Assembly: GCA_047921075.1 (NCBI GenBank)
Contig: JBLRWS010000011.1
Coordinates: forward strand, 1-47,255
From: JBLRWS01 sp047921075
GTDB taxonomy: Bacteria; Bacteroidota; Rhodothermia; Balneolales; Balneolaceae
Reading direction: 5' to 3'
DNA: 47,255 nucleotides
Position numbers and translations under genes: made by a program. Of the stretch, positions 18,508 through 28,681 are shown piece after piece. Each line of letters opens with the position of its first letter. Positions within the stretch are counted from its first letter, which is position 1. The notes beneath the pieces were generated by a model. That model saw nothing but the letters and a program-made list of their open reading frames with translations. It had not been told where the DNA came from and searched no databases.

Positions 18508-19581
18508 ATGAACACATTCCTCTCACATTGTAAGTATACAGCCGTATTTGTACTCCTTGCACTATGTGCGCAAGATCTGTACGGGCAAAGTAAAGTAGGC
18601 ACCACAGCGGCGCCATTTCTCACCCTGGGCACCGGTGCCCGCGCCACCGGATTGGGCCATGCCTATACCGCCATCGCCACCGGTCCGGATGCCATATTCT
18701 GGAATCCGGCGGGCATGTCCATACAAGACACCCCCGATGCGCAACTCGGCGGACTCATGTTTACCAACAAGCAGTGGTTTGCCGGAATCACCTACAACGC
18801 GCTCGGCTTTACGCTGCCCATCAGCAAGCGAAATCAGGTAATCGGAGCGCACATCATCTATATGGATTACGGCAACATGGACATCCGAACGGTAGATCAA
18901 CCCGAGGGTACCGGACTCACTTTTTCGGCATACGACCTGTCGGTGGGGGTAAGCTTTTCGTCTCCGTTGTCGGAGGTATTTTACGTTGGCGGCTCCACCA
19001 AATTTGTGCAACAGGGCATTTTTGATATGAACGCCTCTACCGTAGCCGTAGATATCGGCTTTACGCTGATTGCGCCATTTTTAAACGGGTTTCGAATGGG
19101 TGCCTCGCTCACCAACTTTGGAGGTAAAATGAGAATGGACGGCATCAACGCACAGTTTGTAACCGATCCCTTTCCCAACAACTCCGGCTCAAATGATAAC
19201 GTCACCTCACGCTTCACAATGGACGAATGGAACATACCCGTGCAGTTCAAATTTGGGGTGATGTGGCCTGTGGTGAAACAGGAATTTCTGGAGTGGCAGG
19301 TGATGGGCGAGTCGCACCAGACCAACGATCAGCATCTGAATGCCGATTTTGGATCGCAGTTGCTGCTGCGCACCCGTACGGCCGAACTGGCTCTGCGCGT
19401 AGGCTACAAAGACTTCCCGCTCGATTCCGACTTTAATCTGGACGATGTTGATAGCCACTGGACATTTGGCGCAGGGATAGCTACCAATGTGCGCGCTATG
19501 CGCTTTGGTGTGGATTTTGCCTATGTTCCATTCGATAACCTCGGCGACGTGTCCATGCTCGATTTTCGAATCTATTTTTAA
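18508..19581 (+). CDS. PorV/PorQ-family outer-membrane beta-barrel protein
   Basis: After a signal peptide (about 1-26, ending LYGQ) the 357-residue protein shows the family start TAAPFLTLGTGARATGLGHA, followed by AIFWNPAGM, and then a FadL-like alternating barrel pattern ending in the aromatic LDFRIYF. In type IX secretion, PorV collects cargo proteins by their C-terminal sorting domain and delivers them to the attachment machinery; PorQ acts similarly. Lying inside an operon with sorting-domain cargo, this copy may be a dedicated shuttle for the surface proteins of this locus. It starts 9 bases after the preceding stop. The family call is good; the dedicated role is inference. Confidence 0.88.
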   Translation: MNTFLSHCKYTAVFVLLALCAQDLYGQSKVGTTAAPFLTLGTGARATGLGHAYTAIATGPDAIFWNPAGMSIQDTPDAQLGGLMFTNKQWFAGITYNALGFTLPISKRNQVIGAHIIYMDYGNMDIRTVDQPEGTGLTFSAYDLSVGVSFSSPLSEVFYVGGSTKFVQQGIFDMNASTVAVDIGFTLIAPFLNGFRMGASLTNFGGKMRMDGINAQFVTDPFPNNSGSNDNVTSRFTMDEWNIPVQFKFGVMWPVVKQEFLEWQVMGESHQTNDQHLNADFGSQLLLRTRTAELALRVGYKDFPLDSDFNLDDVDSHWTFGAGIATNVRAMRFGVDFAYVPFDNLGDVSMLDFRIYF

Positions 19582-19592
19582 ACCACTTCCCC

Positions 19593-21281
19593 ATGCGCTT
19601 TATCTCTTCCTTTGCCATCTCGATGACGATTCTGTTGTTGGTGGCAAACTGTTCCTCAACGGCCGATCACGATTATGAGTTTAATCCGGGCCAGGTGGTT
19701 GCCTGGGTGGGTGACGAACCGATTTATAATGAATTTTTTGAAGAAACCTACGCCAACTTTTTAGCCCGGACCGGCATGCCCGACTCCCGCGCGCAGCGGT
19801 ATGCACACCTGCACACGTTGATGGATATGGTGCTGATGGCCAACGCCGCCGAACAAGAAGGGCTAAAAGATGACGAATATGAACGATATATGCGCATCAC
19901 CCGGCAGCGAAGTCTGCGTAACCGCTTTCTGAAATATGAGTTTCTCGACTCGCTCGACAATGTGAACGAAGATCAGGTTCGCATCGCCTACTACAACGAC
20001 CAGCAGAAGATGTATGTGAGCCAGCTCTATTTTACCGATGAGAGCAGGGCACACGCCTACTACGAACGGCTGGAAAGCGGGGAGCCCTTTGTGCAACTGG
20101 CCAATGAACTGTATGGACTGGAATCGTTCGATCCACAGGCCGGGTATCTGGGTGAAATAAGCTATTTCGGAGTGGATGATGTGTTTGCCGAAACTGCATT
20201 TTCTTTAAAAGCGGGAGAGCACTCCAAACCGGTGCGCACCCGTCAGGGATGGGTTATTATTCGGGCCGAAAACTGGAACATCAACCCGATCGTAACCGAA
20301 ACCGAATACAGCGCCCGCCGCGACAAGTACGAGTTCTTTGCCTTCCAGCGGGTGTATAATATCGAAGCGGATAAATGGATCCGCGACTATATGCAAGGGC
20401 TGAACCCCGAGCCCATTCTCGACAATGCAGAACAGCTGCACTACGCCATCCAGTCGGCCATGGTTCGCCCCGAACTGCTCGATGCCCGGCGTCACCCCAT
20501 CGAGCAGGCCAATATGTCGCGGCTGGATGACCTGGACCCGATGATGCCGCTGGTAACCTATACGTTAGATGGTGAGCTTCAGGCGTTTCGATTGCATCAC
20601 TATCTCGATTGGATCGAACACCTGCCCTATGAAGAGGTGGTAAACCGCCTTGTGCCCTCTCTTGGCCGTGCACTGATGTGGCAGGTATTTGCCGATCAGG
20701 CGGTGGCGAAAGGATATCAAAACGACCCGTTTATCGATTTTAATGCGCACTACTCCTCCATTCTTCATTTGGCCGGCCGTTATGAAGATTCGCTGGCAGC
20801 ACGGCCCCATCCGGAGTTTGAAGAAGAGGATTTGCAGGCAGCGTTCGAACAGTTTGGGATGGGCACCATGACGAGTGCGAAAGCTTCATTTTGGATCAAA
20901 AAAGTGGAAGATTTCCAGATAGGGCGTGAGCTGAAAAATCAAATTGAAGAAGACCCGGAGGCTCTGGCCGGAATTGCCGGTGTGGAGTATTACACCATGG
21001 CCGATATTTATGAAGTCTATCCAACAGTAGCTACACACTTGCGCCGCACACTTAAAAACCAACCGTTTGTGGTGGGCACCCAAGAGGGATGGTACCTGTT
21101 CGAGGTGCAAGACCGTGAGATTGAGTTTCATACGCTGGATGACCGCCGGGATGCGGTAAAAGAGCGGCTCTCTCCGCACTACAACAAATACCTTTTCCTC
21201 AGAGAACACCGCAACCGGGTAGTTGCCGAGGTCGATACCACTGTATTCGAATCGCTGATGCCGTTTCGATCCCGGATGTAG
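19593..21281 (+). CDS. Parvulin-type (PpiC/SurA-like) peptidyl-prolyl isomerase, putative lipoprotein
   Basis: The 562-residue protein has an N-terminal export signal followed by a Cys in LLLVANCSS, a loose lipobox because Asn stands at -1 where Gly, Ala or Ser is usual. A SurA-N-like helical region (about 30-135) precedes a parvulin domain (about 140-235) with LYFTDESRAHAYYERLESG, GYLGEISYFGVDD and the closing TRQGWVIIRAENW. A second degenerate helical/isomerase-like half follows (about 300-550). Such proteins help fold outer-membrane and secreted proteins in the periplasm. It is the last gene of the plus arm, 11 bases after the PorV-like gene, and could be a dedicated chaperone for the receptor or the sorting-domain proteins. 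Confidence 0.8.
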   Translation: MRFISSFAISMTILLLVANCSSTADHDYEFNPGQVVAWVGDEPIYNEFFEETYANFLARTGMPDSRAQRYAHLHTLMDMVLMANAAEQEGLKDDEYERYMRITRQRSLRNRFLKYEFLDSLDNVNEDQVRIAYYNDQQKMYVSQLYFTDESRAHAYYERLESGEPFVQLANELYGLESFDPQAGYLGEISYFGVDDVFAETAFSLKAGEHSKPVRTRQGWVIIRAENWNINPIVTETEYSARRDKYEFFAFQRVYNIEADKWIRDYMQGLNPEPILDNAEQLHYAIQSAMVRPELLDARRHPIEQANMSRLDDLDPMMPLVTYTLDGELQAFRLHHYLDWIEHLPYEEVVNRLVPSLGRALMWQVFADQAVAKGYQNDPFIDFNAHYSSILHLAGRYEDSLAARPHPEFEEEDLQAAFEQFGMGTMTSAKASFWIKKVEDFQIGRELKNQIEEDPEALAGIAGVEYYTMADIYEVYPTVATHLRRTLKNQPFVVGTQEGWYLFEVQDREIEFHTLDDRRDAVKERLSPHYNKYLFLREHRNRVVAEVDTTVFESLMPFRSRM

Positions 21282-21304
21282 CAGCTGCAGTTAGTGCTGG
21301 CTGT

Positions 21305-22996
<1,692 letters not shown>

Positions 22997-23042
22997 AAAA
23001 AGAACATTTCAGCATGAACAATCGGGTTGCTTGCGGGTGGAG

Positions 23043-23399
23043 TTACGCGGTGTTTGTTTCGGGCGGCATCACGGTGCGTTTGAACAGAGTACCGACAAGG
23101 GCCGCGGCTGCCGTGATGGCTCCGCCAATCAAAAACGTGATCAACAGAATCACTAACGGAGAACCAGCGCCCATCATATCTGCAATTCGGCCACTTAAGA
23201 TGCCTTGATTTGCGATGTGAATGTAGAGAGCTTGTACCAGCCAGGCACTGCCACCGGCCAAAAATCCGATCCAAAAACTGCGTGAGGGGGAATTAAACTG
23301 CCACGCAGCTATAAGCAGAACCGGCAGGGCGATGGCCCACCAGGGCAAAAAAAGATGCACCAGCCAAACGGTAAAAAAAAGAGTCAGAAATCCACGCAT
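23043..23399 (-). CDS. Small integral membrane protein of unknown function
   Basis: I do not recognise this 118-residue protein. It shows about four hydrophobic segments: FLTLFFTVWLVHLFLPWWAI, ALPVLLIAAW, SFWIGFLAGGSAWLVQALYI and LVILLITFLIGGAITAAAALV. A loop with NQGILSGRIADMMG lies between the last two. No catalytic motif is visible. It precedes abgT by 46 bases on the same strand, so co-transcription is likely. The consistent membrane pattern and spacing support it as a real gene. Confidence 0.65.
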   Translation of the reverse strand: MRGFLTLFFTVWLVHLFLPWWAIALPVLLIAAWQFNSPSRSFWIGFLAGGSAWLVQALYIHIANQGILSGRIADMMGAGSPLVILLITFLIGGAITAAAALVGTLFKRTVMPPETNTA

Positions 23400-23439
23400 C
23401 AGGCAATCAATTTGTTCGCAGAATGATAGTAGTTTAAGG

Positions 23440-23476
23440 GCATATTCCGAAACATGATTTTTTCAATGGAATATGC
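23440..23476. repeat. 9-bp inverted repeat in the divergent egtB spacer
   Basis: GCATATTCC (23440-23448) and GGAATATGC (23468-23476) are perfect complements around a 19-base loop. No T-tract follows, so it looks more like a regulator site than a terminator. It lies between the divergent small membrane protein gene and egtB; the remainder of the 216-base spacer has a TTGACA at 23546-23551 that could serve egtB. Confidence 0.35.
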
Positions 23477-23615
23477 GAAGGCCGGGCTGCATGTAGAGAT
23501 CCCGTTGGCGTGGGGAAAGTCATTTCATTTTTATAAACAATTGGATTGACATCCACGATTTTTACGTTGCTTTATTATATTGTTACCACACAAGTGAACC
23601 GAAAAAATCGCACTC

Positions 23616-24908
23616 ATGGCACTGCACGTACAATCAACATCACAAGAGACAATGGACGCCGACCGGCGGCGCTCGGCATTAACGAAAGCCTACAAAGCAG
23701 TTCGGGCGTTTACGTTGGAGCTAACCACACCCCTCAAAACCGAAGATTTTACCATACAGGTGGTTGAGCACGCCAGTCCGGCGAAATGGCACCTCGCTCA
23801 CACCAGCTGGTTTTTTGAAGCCTTCTTTTTAGAAAAGGCGATGGACGGGTACGAAACCAAACACCCCGATTACAGTTACCTGTTCAATTCGTACTACCTG
23901 CAAACCGGCGAGCCGCACTGCCGAAATAAACGCGGAAATCTTTCGCGGCCCACGGTTGATGAAGTGTTGGAGTACCGCGAATATGTGGATGAACATGTGC
24001 TCGACTTTATCGAAACGTGCAGCGAAGAGGAGCTCGGGGAGTGGGAGTCGGTGCTCGAGATCGGGCTTCATCATGAGCAGCAACATCAGGAGCTGCTGCT
24101 TACCGATCTGAAATATATGTTTGGCAAGAATCCGTTGTATCCCATCTATAAAGAGCGCACACGTGCCGCCTCTTCCAAACCGGAGCCCTTGCAGTGGTTC
24201 GCATTTAAGGAGGGCGTGTACGAAACCGGCCACCCCGGCGGTTCGTTTGGCTACGACAATGAATTTCCGCGGCACAAGAACTACATCCACGATTTTGAGT
24301 TGGCCGACCGGCTGATTACCAACGGCGAGTACATGGCGTTTATGAATGACGGCGGCTACAGCAATCCGAAGTTTTGGCTGGACGAGGGGTATGCACATAT
24401 CGTAGAAAATAGTTGGGATGCGCCGCTATATTGGATTCATAAAGAGGACGGCTGGTACCATTTTACGCTGAACGGATTGGAAAAGGTAGATCAGCACGAG
24501 CCGGTTACGCACCTAAGTTATTTTGAGGCAGACGCCTATGCGCGATGGGCCGGCTGCCGGCTGCCAACCGAATTTGAGTGGGAGCTGGCAGCGGAAGGGC
24601 TGGAGATTGACGGTTCTTTTGTAGATACTCAAAACCTGCATCCCGTAGCGCATGGCCGGGGCAATGACGGACTGAAACAGATGTTTGGCGAGGTTTGGCA
24701 GTGGACCAAAAGTTCGTATGCGGCCTACCCCGGCTACCAAACGTTTCCCGGTAAGCTGGGCGAATACAACGGTAAATTTATGTGCAACCAATACGTATTG
24801 CGGGGTGGTTCGTGTGCCACATCGAAATCTCACTTTCGAAAAACCTACCGCAACTTTTTTCATGCAAAATTCAGATGGCAGTTTACCGGAATCCGGCTGG
24901 CTCGCTAA
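23616..24908 (+). CDS. egtB: Ergothioneine biosynthesis sulfoxide synthase EgtB
   Basis: The 430-residue protein has an N-terminal DinB-like four-helix domain and a C-terminal formylglycine-enzyme-like (FGE-sulfatase) domain. Iron ligands fit His62 in AHTSWFFEAF and the pair His153/His157 in LHHEQQHQE. The C-terminal half contains RLPTEFEWELAAEG and ends RWQFTGIRLAR, as is typical for EgtB. The enzyme joins a thiol donor to hercynine with oxygen, forming a sulfoxide in the cytoplasm. It is followed 24 bases later by egtD. No egtA, egtC or egtE gene is close, so whether the donor is gamma-glutamylcysteine or cysteine remains open. An alternative start is Met13, but the first ATG fits the family length. 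Confidence 0.95.
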   Translation: MALHVQSTSQETMDADRRRSALTKAYKAVRAFTLELTTPLKTEDFTIQVVEHASPAKWHLAHTSWFFEAFFLEKAMDGYETKHPDYSYLFNSYYLQTGEPHCRNKRGNLSRPTVDEVLEYREYVDEHVLDFIETCSEEELGEWESVLEIGLHHEQQHQELLLTDLKYMFGKNPLYPIYKERTRAASSKPEPLQWFAFKEGVYETGHPGGSFGYDNEFPRHKNYIHDFELADRLITNGEYMAFMNDGGYSNPKFWLDEGYAHIVENSWDAPLYWIHKEDGWYHFTLNGLEKVDQHEPVTHLSYFEADAYARWAGCRLPTEFEWELAAEGLEIDGSFVDTQNLHPVAHGRGNDGLKQMFGEVWQWTKSSYAAYPGYQTFPGKLGEYNGKFMCNQYVLRGGSCATSKSHFRKTYRNFFHAKFRWQFTGIRLAR

Positions 24909-24932
24909 AAAACCTATTAAAAGATACAATTT

Positions 24933-25877
24933 ATGAAACGGGAGACTATGCTCGACACCCAGAGCAGCCTGTATAAAGATGCTGTTGAAGGACTGCGAAA
25001 GACCCAAAAAGAGCTAAAAAGTAAATACTTCTACGACGAAACGGGGTCCGAACTGTTTGAACAGATTTGCGAACTGGAGGAATACTACCCGACCGATTGC
25101 GAAATTGAAATCATGCAGGAAAATGTAGCGGAGATGAGCCGGCTCATCGGGCCGCGCGTACAGCTGGTTGAACTTGGCAGCGGAAGCAGCCTTAAGACCC
25201 GGCTCCTGCTCGATGTGCTGGAGGATGTAGCCTCCTATGTGCCGGTCGATATTTCGGGTGATTTTCTGCAATCCATCGCTCAAAAACTGAACGAGGAGTA
25301 CACCGATTTGCCCATCCATCCGGTGGCGGCCGATTACACGATGCCGTTCCATATTCCCGATATTGAGGAGCGCAACCGGCGTGTGGTTTACTACCCGGGA
25401 TCTACCATTGGCAACTTTACCCGCGAAAATGCCCGCACGTTTCTGGCCGATGTAGCCGGGATGCTGGCGCCCGGCGATGGGCTCCTGATTGGCGTGGATA
25501 TGAAAAAAGATACGGATGTGTTGGAGCTGGCATACGACGACCCAAAAGGTGTAACCGCGGCATTTAACAAAAATGTGCTGCAACGGCTCAATCATGAACT
25601 GGATGCCAATTTCGATCTGAATCAGTTTGAACACGATGCGTTTTATAATATCGAAGAGGGGCGTATCGAAATGCACCTGCGCAGCCTGGCGGATCAAACC
25701 GTAACGATCGGCTCCGAATCATTTTCGTTTAGGGAGGGGGAGACGATCCACACCGAAAATTCTCACAAATACAATATCGGGGAGTTTGAGGAGCTGGCCT
25801 CAGATCATTTCAATCGCCTGAAAAGCTGGACCGATTCACGATCCTATTTCAGCGTACACTACTTTGTGCGGACATAA
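24933..25877 (+). CDS. egtD: L-histidine N-alpha-methyltransferase EgtD
   Basis: This 314-residue SAM-dependent enzyme matches EgtD throughout: YFYDETGSELFEQICELEEYYPT near residue 30, the SAM site LVELGSGSSLKTRLLL, VPVDISGDFL, YYPGSTIGNF, IGVDMKKD and the C-terminal EGETIHTENSHKY. It trimethylates histidine to hercynine, consuming three SAM and releasing three S-adenosylhomocysteine. It lies behind egtB in what is probably a two-gene operon. Met6 is an alternative start. The stop codon abuts a bidirectional terminator shared with the convergent oxidoreductase gene. Confidence 0.95.
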   Translation: MKRETMLDTQSSLYKDAVEGLRKTQKELKSKYFYDETGSELFEQICELEEYYPTDCEIEIMQENVAEMSRLIGPRVQLVELGSGSSLKTRLLLDVLEDVASYVPVDISGDFLQSIAQKLNEEYTDLPIHPVAADYTMPFHIPDIEERNRRVVYYPGSTIGNFTRENARTFLADVAGMLAPGDGLLIGVDMKKDTDVLELAYDDPKGVTAAFNKNVLQRLNHELDANFDLNQFEHDAFYNIEEGRIEMHLRSLADQTVTIGSESFSFREGETIHTENSHKYNIGEFEELASDHFNRLKSWTDSRSYFSVHYFVRT

Positions 25878-25905
25878 AAAAAGAGCGGCGATTGAATCGC
25901 CGCTC
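25876..25905. terminator. Bidirectional terminator between egtD and the flavodoxin-like gene
   Basis: GAGCGGCGAT (25883-25892) pairs with ATCGCCGCTC (25896-25905) around a 3-base loop. Read on the minus strand the hairpin is followed by seven T, so it should terminate the oxidoreductase transcript; on the plus strand it is preceded by A and lacks a good T-tract. Confidence 0.75.
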
Positions 25906-25936
25906 CCGCATAGCTAATAAAAGAATAGGGGCAGAA

Positions 25937-26650
25937 TCAGGGCCATAGTGAACGCTGATTCCCATGTTCAGGAACACCGCCATTATCTTTGAGCATCTTT
26001 GCTGTGTGGAGCAGATTCCACGTCATAAACGTTGTGTTTCGATTGGTAAAATCATTCGAAGGGCCGCTTGAACCCTCATCGGCGTATGATGGGCCGGGTC
26101 CCGCTTCGCCAATCCAGCCCGCATCAGCCTGTGGCGGGATCGTGTAACCGATATGCTGCAATCCGTACAAAATACCCATCGAGCAGTGCTTGATCCCGTC
26201 TTCATTACCGGTTATCAAACATCCGCCCACGCGGCCGTAATACGCATATTGCCCCGCCTTATTTTGGATGCCGGAATAACTGTACAAGCGCTCAATAACC
26301 ATGGTTGCAACCGACGATTTTTCACCCAGCCAGATGGGACTTCCAATGATGAGAATTTCAGCATCCATGATTTTTTTCTGGATATCGGGCCATTCATCTT
26401 TATCCCATCCATGCTCTGTCATGTCGGGATAAACGCCCAGTGCAATATCGTAATCAACGGGCCGCAGGATTTCCGTTTCTACACCAACCGCTTCAAAAAT
26501 TTGTTGAGAGAGGTGCATCAACTGCTCGGTGTGCGACAACTCCGGTGATTTTTTTAAGGTGCAGTTCAGAAACAGTGCCTTCATCCCCGAAAAATCGCTC
26601 TTATTCTCTTTGATCCACTTCTTTTGAATATCGTTTAATTCGTGTTTCAT
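25937..26650 (-). CDS. Flavodoxin-fold NADPH-dependent FMN reductase-like protein
   Basis: The 237-residue protein has a flavodoxin-like fold: the phosphate loop region KALFLNCTLKKSPELSHTEQL (about 24-44), then ILIIGSPIWLGEKSSVATMVIERL (about 95-120) and the GRVGGCLITGNEDG strand-loop (about 140-153), as in NADPH-dependent FMN reductases. No signal peptide is present, so it is cytosolic. It probably uses FMN to reduce quinones or other electrophiles; the substrate cannot be inferred. The first ~20 residues form an extra charged helix. It converges on egtD and diverges from the OsmC gene across a 212-base spacer in which I see no gene or clear structured site. Confidence 0.85.
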   Translation of the reverse strand: MKHELNDIQKKWIKENKSDFSGMKALFLNCTLKKSPELSHTEQLMHLSQQIFEAVGVETEILRPVDYDIALGVYPDMTEHGWDKDEWPDIQKKIMDAEILIIGSPIWLGEKSSVATMVIERLYSYSGIQNKAGQYAYYGRVGGCLITGNEDGIKHCSMGILYGLQHIGYTIPPQADAGWIGEAGPGPSYADEGSSGPSNDFTNRNTTFMTWNLLHTAKMLKDNGGVPEHGNQRSLWP

Positions 26651-26862
26651 TGTCAGGTTTTATGTGTTCAGGTTAATCGTAGTAAGGTGTAAAAAATAAG
26701 GGATTATGTACAGCGGTTTTAAAAATCGTATTTAAAATGTGACAGGTTTTGTATCACCCGAGCCCGTTTTAAGGCGGGGTGGTTTTACTTGTTGTGATGA
26801 ACGGATGTACGTGAAAATTTTTTATACTGATGAACGACAATCATCACCAAAATTGAGAAATC

Positions 26863-27297
26863 ATGTCTATAAAAAAAGCCAACGCCAGATGGGAAGGAGA
26901 TTTAAAAAACGGAACCGGATCGGTAAAAACAGAGAGCGGTATTCTGGATGCTGCATACACCTTTGCCTCTCGATTTGAAGATGGAAAAGGAACCAACCCC
27001 GAAGAACTGATTGCGGCCGCCCATGCCGGCTGCTATTCGATGGCGCTCTCCAACGAGCTGGCCAGCGCCGGCCACGATACGCGTTCCGTTGAGACAAAAG
27101 CAGAGGTGAAACTGGAAACGAAAGATAGCGGCCCCGAAATTACCACCATTCGCCTGATATCGAAGGCGCACGTACCGGGAATAGATCACGATACCTTTAT
27201 GGAGATTGCCAACGGCGCTAAAGAGGGATGCCCGATATCGAAAGTTCTGGCCGGAGCCGAGATCTCACTCGATATTGAACTGAACTCAAAAGAGTAA
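26863..27297 (+). CDS. osmC: OsmC/Ohr-family peroxidase-like protein
   Basis: The 144-residue protein shows the OsmC fold and both conserved cysteines: Cys57 in AAAHAGCYSMALS and Cys125 in KEGCPISKVLAGA, with the start KANARWEGDLKNGTG typical of the OsmC subgroup. These proteins reduce organic hydroperoxides by a Cys pair, usually in the cytoplasm. It ends 10 bases from the convergent hemN stop. It joins other redox-protective genes nearby, such as egtB-egtD. Confidence 0.93.
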   Translation: MSIKKANARWEGDLKNGTGSVKTESGILDAAYTFASRFEDGKGTNPEELIAAAHAGCYSMALSNELASAGHDTRSVETKAEVKLETKDSGPEITTIRLISKAHVPGIDHDTFMEIANGAKEGCPISKVLAGAEISLDIELNSKE

Positions 27298-27307
27298 ACC
27301 GGCCCTG

Positions 27308-28681
27308 TCAGACGGTGGCGGAGTACGAAGCCGCTGCCCGTTTTGAGTGGAGGGAGGCATCAAATGCCATGGCGATGTTCCGCAGAAAATAACGTCCTGT
27401 TTCGGTCGCGGAGAGCCCGTCGCCCGATAGCTCGACAAGCCCATCTTCTTGAAGTGGGGTTAGTGCCATCAGCTCATCGTTAAAATAGCTGCGAAAGGAT
27501 GAGCCGTCGGGCGTAGAGATCGCATCAAACGACACCGTTTGGCTGCACATAATTTGCATGATGATATCGCGGCGAACCCGGTCATCATCGCTCAGGGTCA
27601 GTTGTTTGGCCACAGGCAATGAACCGGAATCGAGATGGTCGTAGTACTGTTGCAGATCTTTATGATTTTGAAGCATATACCGATCGTGCTGCGAGATGCC
27701 CGACATACCAAGAGCGATGGTTTCGAGCCCGGACTGTGTGGTGTATCCCATAAAATTGCGATGCATGGTTCCGTTTTCCATGGCAACCGTAAGCGGATCA
27801 TCATCCAGGGCAAAATGGTCCATGCCAATAAACCGATAGCCGTGTTTGGGCAGCGTATCCACGGCCATCAGCAGCAAGTCCAGTTTTTTTGATCCGGTTG
27901 GCATATCGGCTTCATTCAATAAGCGCTGCGCCGGCATCACGCCGGGAAGATGCGCATAGCTGTAGACCGCGAAACGGCCCGGTTTCAAAGAGATCGCATC
28001 TGCCAGTGTTTTTGAAAAAGTGTCGGGTGTTTGGAGCGGCAGCCCATAGATCAAATCAAAATTGATCTCATCAATGCCGGCTTTCCGTAACTGTTCGGTT
28101 ACCCTAACAGTCTGCTCAAAAGGTTGAATACGGTGAATCGCTTCCTGAACCTCCGGATTGGTGTCTTGCACGCCCAGCGAGGCCCGGTTACACCCAACAT
28201 CGGCCAATGCCAAAACATGGTCGGCGGTGCATGTTCGGGGATCAATCTCTGCCGAGCATTCGGCTCCAGGGGCAATATTCAGGTGCGTGTGTAGGATGGA
28301 AAAGAGACGCCGCAGCTGCGGTGGAGAGAGAAATGTAGGTGTTCCGCCGCCAAGGTGGATCTGATGTACCGAATGGTTTCGGTGCAGATAGTTTGACGTG
28401 AGTGCGATCTCTTTTTCGAGATAATCCAGGTAATGATCACCGCGATCCTGATCCTTTGTGATTACTTTGGTGCAACCACAATACCAGCAGAGAGAGAAAC
28501 AGAAGGGGATGTGAATGTAGAGTGAATACGCTCCCGGCGATTCGTATCGCAAGGCCAGCAGTTCATTCGCATCCGATGGGTGCTCTACCTCTTGCAGGTG
28601 CAGCGCCGTTGGGTAGGAGGTGTAACGCGGCCCGGCTACATTGTAGGTGCGTGCCAATTGAGCAAGTTGGTCGGTGTTCAT
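27308..28681 (-). CDS. hemN: Oxygen-independent coproporphyrinogen III oxidase HemN
   Basis: The 457-residue radical-SAM protein carries the HemN cluster motif with Cys61, Cys65, Cys68 and Cys70 in PFCFSLCWYCGCTKVIT, preceded by PRYTSYPTA and YIHIPF and followed by IHLGGGTPTFL. The C-terminal HemN domain is present through to about residue 440. The length fits HemN proper rather than the shorter HemW. It decarboxylates coproporphyrinogen III to protoporphyrinogen IX without oxygen. Its start shares one base with the stop of the Rrf2 regulator gene (TGATG), so the two are translationally linked. Confidence 0.94.
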   Translation of the reverse strand: MNTDQLAQLARTYNVAGPRYTSYPTALHLQEVEHPSDANELLALRYESPGAYSLYIHIPFCFSLCWYCGCTKVITKDQDRGDHYLDYLEKEIALTSNYLHRNHSVHQIHLGGGTPTFLSPPQLRRLFSILHTHLNIAPGAECSAEIDPRTCTADHVLALADVGCNRASLGVQDTNPEVQEAIHRIQPFEQTVRVTEQLRKAGIDEINFDLIYGLPLQTPDTFSKTLADAISLKPGRFAVYSYAHLPGVMPAQRLLNEADMPTGSKKLDLLLMAVDTLPKHGYRFIGMDHFALDDDPLTVAMENGTMHRNFMGYTTQSGLETIALGMSGISQHDRYMLQNHKDLQQYYDHLDSGSLPVAKQLTLSDDDRVRRDIIMQIMCSQTVSFDAISTPDGSSFRSYFNDELMALTPLQEDGLVELSGDGLSATETGRYFLRNIAMAFDASLHSKRAAASYSATV

